The translations under genes were made by a program, and so were the position numbers. This document shows positions 1-5,583 of a stretch of DNA of 7,800 nucleotides, piece by piece. How positions within the stretch are numbered: position 1 is the stretch's first letter; every line of letters starts with the position of its first letter. The notes beneath the pieces are model-generated. The model ran no database searches. It had not been told where the DNA came from and saw only the letters and a program-made list of their open reading frames with translations. This stretch comes from CAYLZN01 sp964387935. GTDB taxonomy: Bacteria > Acidobacteriota > Vicinamibacteria > Vicinamibacterales > JAFNAJ01. The DNA lies in the NCBI GenBank assembly GCA_964387935.1, contig CAYLZN010000280.1, positions 1 to 7,800 on the forward strand. The letters are read 5' to 3'.

Positions 1-1
1 C

Positions 2-700
2 GTGTCCATCGACGTGGCGACGCGGCACCTCAACCTCGACGATGACGCCTTGACCGAGAACACGCGAGGCGCGTACCCGATCTCGTTCATCGACAACTCC
101 GTGCCGGCCGGCACCGGCGGTCACCCGCGGAACATCGTGATGCTGACGGCGGACGCCTTCGGCGTGCTGCCGCCGATCGCGCGCCTCACTCCGGCGGGGG
201 CGATGTACCACTTCCTGTCCGGCTACACCGCCAAGGTCGCCGGCACGGAGAAGGGCGTCACCGAGCCCAAGGCGACGTTCTCGACATGCTTCGGCGCCCC
301 GTTCCTGCCGTTGCACCCCAACGTGTACGCGCGGTTCCTCGGCGATCGCATCGCCCAGCACAAGGCCCACGTGTGGCTGGTGAATACGGGGTGGACGGGC
401 GGTCCCTTCGGGGTGGGCAGCCGCATGAAGATCGGGCACACGCGGGCCATGGTGAAGGCGGCCCTCTCGGGCGCGCTCGACGGCGTCACGTTCGATCGGG
501 ACCCGGTGTTCAACGTCGACGTGCCGACCGCGTGCCCGGACGTGCCGGCCGCGGTCCTCAAGCCCCGCGCCACGTGGAGCGACCCCGCCGCCTACGACGC
601 GCAGGCGGCGAAGCTGGCCACCATGTTCGTCGAGAACTTCAGGACGTTCGAAGACGCCGTGGGGGCGGAGGTCAAGGCGGCCGGGCCGGGGGCGCGATGA
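2..700 (+). CDS. pckA: Phosphoenolpyruvate carboxykinase (ATP), C-terminal part, 5' truncated by window edge
   Basis: Converts oxaloacetate and ATP to PEP, ADP and CO2 in the cytoplasm, the first committed step of gluconeogenesis. The visible 232 residues match the C-terminal part of ATP-dependent PEPCK (about 540 aa in E. coli), so somewhat over half the enzyme lies left of the window. Recognisable family blocks, in order, are ENTRGAYPI (its Arg corresponds to the catalytic Arg333 of E. coli), LTADAFGVLPPIARLTP, YHFLSGYTAKVAGTE, GVTEPKATFSTCFGAPF, LVNTGWTGG and the C-terminal FVENF segment. The frame is open to the left edge, so the GTG at position 2 is an internal Val, not a start. The stop TGA (698-700) overlaps an ATG (697-699) that opens an 8-codon mini-ORF leading into gatB. 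No terminator is visible before gatB, so read-through into it is likely. The family call is firm; the GTP-type enzyme is unrelated in these motifs. Confidence 0.96.
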   Translation: MSIDVATRHLNLDDDALTENTRGAYPISFIDNSVPAGTGGHPRNIVMLTADAFGVLPPIARLTPAGAMYHFLSGYTAKVAGTEKGVTEPKATFSTCFGAPFLPLHPNVYARFLGDRIAQHKAHVWLVNTGWTGGPFGVGSRMKIGHTRAMVKAALSGALDGVTFDRDPVFNVDVPTACPDVPAAVLKPRATWSDPAAYDAQAAKLATMFVENFRTFEDAVGAEVKAAGPGAR

Positions 701-723
701 ACACGAGGTCGGCCCGCGCATGA
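697..723 (+). other. 8-codon mini-ORF bridging pckA and gatB (possible translational coupler)
   Basis: Seen: an ATG at 697-699 overlaps the pckA stop (ATGA). Its reading frame encodes MNTRSARA and ends at TGA 721-723, which overlaps the gatB ATG at 720-722 (again ATGA). A GAGG Shine-Dalgarno-like motif for gatB lies at 705-708 inside the mini-ORF, 11 nt before the gatB start. Inferred: ribosomes ending pckA could reinitiate on the mini-ORF and be delivered to the gatB start. The peptide itself is too short to have a recognisable function. A chance arrangement in GC-rich DNA is possible. Confidence 0.3.
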
Positions 724-2161
724 CGTTCGAGCCTGTCATCGGCCTCGAGATCCACGCGCAGTTGCGCACCGCGACGAAGATCTTCTGCGGCTGCCGCACG
801 GATTTCGGGGCCGCCCCCAACACGCACGTCTGTCCGGTGTGTCTCGGGCTGCCAGGGGCGCTGCCGGTCCTCAACCGCCGCGCCGTCGAGTTCGCGGTCC
901 GCGCGGCGCTCGCCCTGGGGTGCGACGTGCAGCCTTCGTCGGTGTTCGCAAGGAAGAACTACTTCTACCCGGACCTGCCGAAGGGCTACCAGATCTCCCA
1001 GTACGATCGGCCGCTCGCGCTGCGCGGGCAGCTCCGCTGGCGGGCGGGCGACCGTGAGACGACGGTCGGGATCACGCGGGTGCACCTGGAGGAGGACGCC
1101 GGCAAGTCCCTCCACGAGGGATTCGCGGACTCGGCCCGTCGCACGTACCTGGACTTCAACCGCAGCGGCGTGCCCCTCATCGAGATCGTGACGGAGCCGG
1201 ACCTCCGGTCGGCGTCCGACGCGGCCGAATTCTTCACCCGTCTTCGCGCCATCCTCGTGACCATCGGTGTCAACGACGGCAACATGGAGGAGGGCAGCCT
1301 GCGGTGCGACGCGAACGTCTCGGTGCGTCCCGCCGGCAGCCCGACCTTCGGCACGAAAGCCGAGGTGAAGAACCTGAACTCCTTCAGGTTCCTGCAGAAG
1401 GCGCTCGACCATGAAGTGCAGCGCCAGATCGCGCAGCTCGAGGCCGGCGAGCGCGTCGTGCAGGAGACGCGCCTGTGGGACGCGAACGCGGGTCGCACGG
1501 TGGCCATGCGGAGCAAGGAGGAGGCGCACGACTACCGGTACTTCCCGGAGCCGGACCTGCCGCCCGTGCACGTGGACTCCGCGTGGGTGGCCGCCATTGC
1601 CGCAGCGCTCCCCGAACTGCCGGACGCGCGCAAGATGCGGTTCATGACCCAGTACGGGCTGCCGGAGTACGACGCGACGTGGCTGACTCAGACGGCAGCG
1701 ACGGCCGCGTACTTCGAGACCGTCGCCACCACGTCCGGGCACCCCAAGGCCGCGAGCAACTGGGTGATGGGAGAGCTGGCCCGCGTGCTCAACGAGCGCG
1801 GCGTCGAGATCGCCGCGGCCCCGATCGACGCGGAACGCCTGGGCGGTCTGGTCGGACTCGTGGCCAGCGGGACCATCGGCGGCCCGGTCGCCAGGCGGGT
1901 GTTCGAGGCCATGCTGTCGAGCGGCGACACGGCGGACACGATTGTCGAGCGCGAGGGGCTGGCCCAGGTGGACGACGAGCAGGCCCTCGCGGCCCTCGTC
2001 CGCGACGTCCTCGCCGAGCACCCCGGACCCGTCGCGCAGTACCGCGGGGGCAAAGGCCAGGCCCTCGGCTTCCTCGTCGGCCAGGTGATGCGAAAGGCTG
2101 GCGGCACGGCGAATCCCAAGCGGGTCAACGAGCTGTTGAAACGCCTCCTCGACGAGCCAGC

Positions 2162-2165
<4 letters not shown>
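720..2165 (+). CDS. gatB: Aspartyl/glutamyl-tRNA(Asn/Gln) amidotransferase subunit B
   Basis: GatB is the kinase/tRNA-binding subunit of the GatCAB amidotransferase. It phosphorylates the side chain of Glu-tRNA(Gln) or Asp-tRNA(Asn), and ammonia from GatA then completes amidation. At 481 aa it has the usual family length. The N-terminal cradle domain starts with VIGLEIHAQL and carries a zinc-knuckle cysteine set (C23, C25, C38, C41). It continues with YFYPDLPKGYQISQYDRPL, HLEEDAGKSLH (122-132), DFNRSGVPLIEIVTEPD (145-161), MEEGSLRCDANVSVRP (189-204), ETRLWD (249-254) and DYRYFPEPDLPP (271-282). The C-terminal third, from about residue 325, is the helical YqeY-like tail domain that contacts the tRNA elbow. 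The ATG at 720 gives the conserved N-terminus directly; a GAGG motif lies 11 nt upstream. gatA and gatC are not in the window, so the complex is encoded at more than one place or further left. The stop overlaps the ftsE start. Confidence 0.97.
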
Positions 2166-2817
<652 letters not shown>

Positions 2818-2821
<4 letters not shown>

Positions 2822-3720
2822 AAGCGGCCGTCCGGCAGTTCGTGCGCCTGCTGGGCGAGGCCGCGGCCAGCCTGGCTGTCGACTGGCGGTCGTTCCTCCT
2901 CGCCTTTGCCGCCATCGTCAGCGCCGTGTTCGTCCTCGGGGCCTTCCTGATGGTGTCCCGATCCATCGAGCAGGCGCTCGCCCGATGGGCAGCGGCCGCC
3001 GAAGTGTCCGTGTTCCTCGACGACAAGGCGAGTGAGGCGACGTGGGAGGCGGTGGTGCGTACGCTGCGCGCCGATCCGGTCGTGCACGAGGTCACCCGCA
3101 TCAGTCCGGAGGAGGCGAGGCGGCGTTTCACGGCGCTCTTCCCGGACCTGGCGCCGCTGATGGCAGACGGGAGCGTCGGGGCCCTGCCCGCATCGCTGGA
3201 GGTCCGGCTGGCGCCGGAAGCCCCACTCGCCCAGGTCAAGGCGCTGGCCGAACGCCTCCGGGGGCAGGCGGGGGTCGCCGACGTGCGCCTGGACCAGGAC
3301 CTGCTGGCGCGCGTGTCGGCGTTGGCGCGTATCGGTCGCCTGGTGGGCGGACTCCTCTCGGGAGTGCTCATGCTGGCGGCGGCCGTGGCGATCCTCAGCG
3401 TCGTGCGGCTCTCCTACGTGTCGCGTCGCGACGAGGTCGAGATCCAGTACCTGCTGGGCGCTCCTCTCGCCGCCATCCGGGGCCCCTTCATCGTCGAAGG
3501 GGCCTTGCAGGCGTTCCTCGGGGCCGCTGCCGCCCTGCTGCTGCTTCTCGCGGCGCACGCGGTCGTCGCCCGACGGTACGGCGCGGAGCCCGGTGGCGTG
3601 CCCCTGGAGTCCCTCTCGTGGCCGACGGTGCTGCTCCTCGTCCTCGGCGCGATCGCCCTCGGGGCGTGGGCTGGTTTTGCCGCCGTGCGGCGTCATCGAG
3701 GAGGGCAGACGGTTCCGTAA
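2818..3720 (+). CDS. ftsX: Cell-division permease protein FtsX
   Basis: FtsX is the membrane partner of FtsE. It transmits the ATPase cycle across the inner membrane to peptidoglycan hydrolases or their activators at the division site. The 300-aa protein shows the FtsX layout. A short cytoplasmic N-terminus is followed by TM1 (about 25-46) and an extracytoplasmic domain (about 47-171) with the sequence AAEVSVFLDDKAS, typical of the family. Then come TM2 (about 173-198), a cytoplasmic loop with SRRDEVEIQYLLGA, TM3 (about 230-252) and TM4 (about 268-290), ending in a basic tail. The RRDEVEIQYLLGA block is a classic FtsX coupling-helix region. The GTG start overlaps the ftsE stop as GTGA; a GGGAG motif lies only 2 nt before it, so coupling with ftsE probably decides initiation. 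No murein hydrolase or EnvC-like activator gene follows. A new promoter begins 8 nt after the TAA stop. Confidence 0.95.
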
Positions 3721-3728
3721 GAGCACGA

Positions 3729-3758
3729 TTGACAGGTGTCCGCCCGCCTCAGTAGACT
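3729..3758 (+). promoter_or_regulatory. Sigma70-type promoter after ftsX
   Basis: Seen: TTGACA at 3729-3734 matches the -35 consensus at 6 of 6 positions. An 18-bp spacer follows, then TAGACT at 3753-3758, which matches the -10 consensus at 4 of 6. Start of transcription is expected near 3765. In DNA this GC-rich an exact TTGACA at correct spacing, directly after an operon end, is unlikely to be chance. It would drive the small unrecognised gene and possibly the glycerate kinase gene. Confidence 0.6.
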
Positions 3759-3861
3759 CAGTTTTCGGGACATGCGGATCGCGACCTACAACGCTCTGCG
3801 ACACTCCCGATCTTCCGCAGGCGCTCCTCTCTCTCACGCGTGTCTGGCCTCGCTGCTCCGG
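3759..3861 (+). other. Likely untranslated leader before the small gene
   Basis: This stretch is open in the frame of the small gene, with possible starts at GTG 3736 and ATG 3772. Its third codon positions are only about two-thirds G or C, against more than 90% after 3862, so it reads as non-coding. TCGGGA (3765-3770) can pair with TCCCGA (3805-3810), a weak 6-bp stem with a 34-nt loop. I recognise no riboswitch. The ATG at 3772 lies about 7 nt from the predicted transcript start and could still serve as a near-leaderless start, giving a 107-aa protein. Confidence 0.4.
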
Positions 3862-4095
3862 ATGCAGTTCTATCGCGAGGAGTTCCTCAAGCACTACCGC
3901 TGCCTCGAGCGCCAGCGGGAGTACTTCTCACCGGAGGCGATCCGCAGCGTCGAATGCGTGCTCGACACGATCCTCGCGCGGCTCGAGGTGCTGTGCCGCG
4001 ACCAGGACTCGGACCGGCTGCTGGGCGCCCTGCTCAAGAAACTCGACGTCGTCACCCGCGTCTCGGCGTGGGACGATCAGCGGCCCGCGCACTAG
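3862..4095 (+). CDS. Small unrecognised protein, helical, about 77 aa
   Basis: I do not recognise this gene. From ATG 3862 it encodes 77 residues that look almost entirely alpha-helical and charged (MQFYREEFLKHYRCLERQRE at the N-terminus, LGALLKKLDVVTRVSAWDDQ near the C-terminus). It has two or three cysteines, no signal peptide and no membrane segment, so it is probably cytoplasmic. Codon use from 3862 on is strongly biased to G or C at third positions, as in the neighbouring genes, which supports real coding. Upstream in-frame starts (GTG 3736, ATG 3772) exist, but the bias drops there and GTG 3736 lies upstream of the predicted transcript start. No convincing Shine-Dalgarno motif precedes 3862, so the start is uncertain. 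The stop TAG (4093-4095) lies in the first CTAG of the palindromic element that follows. No function can be assigned; a small regulatory or partner protein is only a guess. Confidence 0.6.
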   Translation: MQFYREEFLKHYRCLERQREYFSPEAIRSVECVLDTILARLEVLCRDQDSDRLLGALLKKLDVVTRVSAWDDQRPAH

Positions 4096-4257
4096 TCCCC
4101 TGGAACCGTGAATCCTGGCAGAATTCCCGGGCGGGGCATCCCGTCTGGCTGCGTTGCTCCTCCCTCGAATACTCCCGGCATTCTCGCTCGTCGCGCCTTG
4201 CCAGTCGGGCGCCGCGTTCCGGGACTTCTACCAGGCCTCACGGTTCCAGGGGACTAG
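4092..4257 (+). repeat. 166-bp imperfect palindrome, possible MITE-like element with CTAG ends
   Basis: Seen: bases 4092-4111 and 4238-4257 are a perfect 20-bp inverted repeat (CTAGTCCCCTGG... and ...CCAGGGGACTAG). Pairing continues inward to 4131/4218. Over 40 positions there are 35 Watson-Crick pairs, one wobble and four mismatches. A further stem of 9 in 10 pairs joins 4140-4149 to 4200-4209, leaving a loop of about 50 nt. No coding capacity is evident inside. If the palindromic CTAG at each end is a target duplication, the element proper is 4096-4253. A CTAG target fits the YTAR duplications known for part of the IS5 family, but no transposase is present to confirm this. It lacks a U-tract, so it is not a standard intrinsic terminator, although a transcript would fold into a very stable hairpin. 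Confidence 0.8.
4248..4253 (+). promoter_or_regulatory. Ribosome binding site of the glycerate kinase gene, inside the palindrome arm
   Basis: AGGGGA lies 5 nt before GTG 4259 and is the only good Shine-Dalgarno match near the start. It sits in the perfect 20-bp right arm of the palindrome, so in a transcript crossing the whole element it would pair with TCCCCT at 4096-4101 and be hidden. Confidence 0.5.
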
Positions 4258-4258
4258 C

Positions 4259-5566
4259 GTGAACGCCGACGACCGGCGAATCCTCGTTCATCGCTGCATC
4301 ACGGCTGCCGTGCGCGCCGTCCACGCCGGTGCACTCGTCCGTGCGTCCCTCGCGGCCGGGGTGCTGGCCGGCCTCGACCGCGCACGACCTCCGGTCGTCC
4401 TCGCCGCGGGCAAGGCTGCCGTGTCCATGACCGAAGACGTGCTCGACTGGTTCGACGGGGCCGTGCGTGGTGGCATGGTCTCGGCCCCGCGCGTGCCCGG
4501 CACGCCACTCGGACCCCTGCGCGCCTTTGCGGCCGGCCATCCGCACCCCACCGAGCAGAGTGTCGCCGCGGCCGAAGCTGCCCTCGTGGCCGTCCGGGAA
4601 CTGACGGTCGAGGACCAGGTCGTGGTCCTGCTGTCGGGCGGGGCATCGGCGCTGCTGGCCCTGCCGGCGCCACCCGTGACGCTGGCCGACAAGGTCGCGG
4701 TGACGCATCGACTGCTCACTCGTGGCGTGGCGATCGATGGCCTCAACGCCGTACGCAAGCACCTGTCTCTCATCAAGGGTGGCCAGTTGCTCATGGCGAC
4801 GGCGGCCCGGACCTGGACGCTGGCGCTGTCGGACGTCTCCCGTCCCGTCGATGACGATCCCGCCACGATCGGGTCGGGGCCGACGGTCGCGGATCCGACG
4901 ACGTTCGGAGATGCCTGGACGGTGCTCGAGGCGACGGGGCGCGACTGGCGTCTGCACCTGCCTCGCGTCGCCGAGCGGCTGTCGGCCGGCTTGCGTGGTG
5001 AGGTGCCCGAGACTCCGAAGCCAGCGACGCCCGCCTTCGGTCGATCCGGCTATCGCGTCATTGGCAACCGGCAGACGGCTGCAGAGGCCGCTGCCCGTGA
5101 GGCGACCCGGGCCGGTGTTGCCTGCGCGACCATCGAGCCTGCCGTTCAGGGTGAGGCCCGCGCGGCCGCCTCGAGATTCCTCGACGAGGCCCTGGCGCTC
5201 ACGGCCGTTGCCGGCCGCCCCTGCGCGGTCGTGGCAACGGGAGAAACCACGGTCACCGTCACGGGCACGGGCCTGGGCGGGCGAAACCAGGAGTTCGTGC
5301 TGGCCGCGGCCCTCGAACTTGCACGCCGGGGCCTGACGGCCACCGTCGCCAGCGTGGGGACCGATGGCGTGGACGGCCCGACCGACGCGGCGGGGGCGAT
5401 CGCCGACGAGCGCACGGAGGCGCAGGCGGCCGGGCGCGGTCTGGACGCGCAGGCTCTGCTTGCGAACAACGACGCGTATCATTTCTTCGCGCCGCTCGAT
5501 GCGCTCCTCCGCGTGCCCGTGACCGACACCAACGTTGGTGACGTCATGCTCCTCCTGCTCGGCTGA
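4259..5566 (+). CDS. Glycerate 2-kinase, MOFRL/DUF4147 family
   Basis: ATP-dependent phosphorylation of D-glycerate to 2-phosphoglycerate in the cytoplasm, feeding enolase and PEP. Family relatives are called GckA, TtuD or GLYCTK. From GTG 4259 the protein is 435 aa, normal for the family. The N-terminal DUF4147 domain holds VLAAGKAA with the conserved Lys52, HPHPTEQS, SGGASALL (126-133) and NAVRKHLSLIKGG (from 163). It continues with LSDVSRPVDDDPATIGSGPT, a typical glycerate kinase block. The C-terminal MOFRL domain holds GGRNQEF (340-346), TDGVDGPTDAAG (from 368) and the terminal TDTNVGDVMLLLLG. The frame stays open upstream to a TTG in the palindrome loop, but those extra residues do not resemble the family, so the GTG just outside the palindrome is preferred. 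The gene has no clear promoter of its own and may depend on the one at 3729-3758. Family and reaction are confident; the physiological source of glycerate is unknown. Confidence 0.93.
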   Translation: MNADDRRILVHRCITAAVRAVHAGALVRASLAAGVLAGLDRARPPVVLAAGKAAVSMTEDVLDWFDGAVRGGMVSAPRVPGTPLGPLRAFAAGHPHPTEQSVAAAEAALVAVRELTVEDQVVVLLSGGASALLALPAPPVTLADKVAVTHRLLTRGVAIDGLNAVRKHLSLIKGGQLLMATAARTWTLALSDVSRPVDDDPATIGSGPTVADPTTFGDAWTVLEATGRDWRLHLPRVAERLSAGLRGEVPETPKPATPAFGRSGYRVIGNRQTAAEAAAREATRAGVACATIEPAVQGEARAAASRFLDEALALTAVAGRPCAVVATGETTVTVTGTGLGGRNQEFVLAAALELARRGLTATVASVGTDGVDGPTDAAGAIADERTEAQAAGRGLDAQALLANNDAYHFFAPLDALLRVPVTDTNVGDVMLLLLG

Positions 5567-5571
5567 TCGAC

Positions 5572-5577
5572 TACACT
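5572..5577 (+). promoter_or_regulatory. -10 element placed for a leaderless rnr mRNA
   Basis: TACACT matches the -10 consensus TATAAT at 4 of 6 positions and ends 6 nt before the rnr ATG, so the transcript would start at or next to the start codon. No Shine-Dalgarno motif lies between glycerate kinase and rnr, and no good -35 hexamer is visible 17-19 bp upstream. TANNNT immediately before a start codon is known from leaderless genes in several phyla. This is inferred from position alone. Confidence 0.4.
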
Positions 5578-5583
5578 CGCCCC

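Noticed and set aside
672..2021. Long minus-strand open frame (449 aa) opposite gatB, and similar ones at 1688-2797, 2764-3894, 4238-5482, 5479-6459 and 6475-7770
   Set aside because: In DNA this rich in G and C, frames opposite real genes rarely meet a stop. The translations are low-complexity, rich in Arg, His, Gly, Ala and Val, with no recognisable domain, while the opposite strand carries clear protein families.
1475..2161. Upstream extension of the ftsE frame
   Set aside because: This part overlaps gatB and encodes an Arg/Gly-rich shadow sequence. The ABC domain begins exactly after the GTG at 2162.
3736..3861. Longer start for the small gene at GTG 3736
   Set aside because: The GTG lies between the -35 and -10 boxes, upstream of the predicted transcript start, and the codon bias before 3862 is weak. 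ATG 3772 remains possible.
4092..4257. Palindrome as an ordinary intrinsic terminator
   Set aside because: The stem is much too long, the loop is about 50 nt, and no T-tract follows either arm.
4154..4258. Longer glycerate kinase start at TTG 4154, inside the palindrome loop
   Set aside because: The added 35 residues do not resemble the family N-terminus and are encoded by the palindrome itself. GTG 4259 has a Shine-Dalgarno motif at good spacing.
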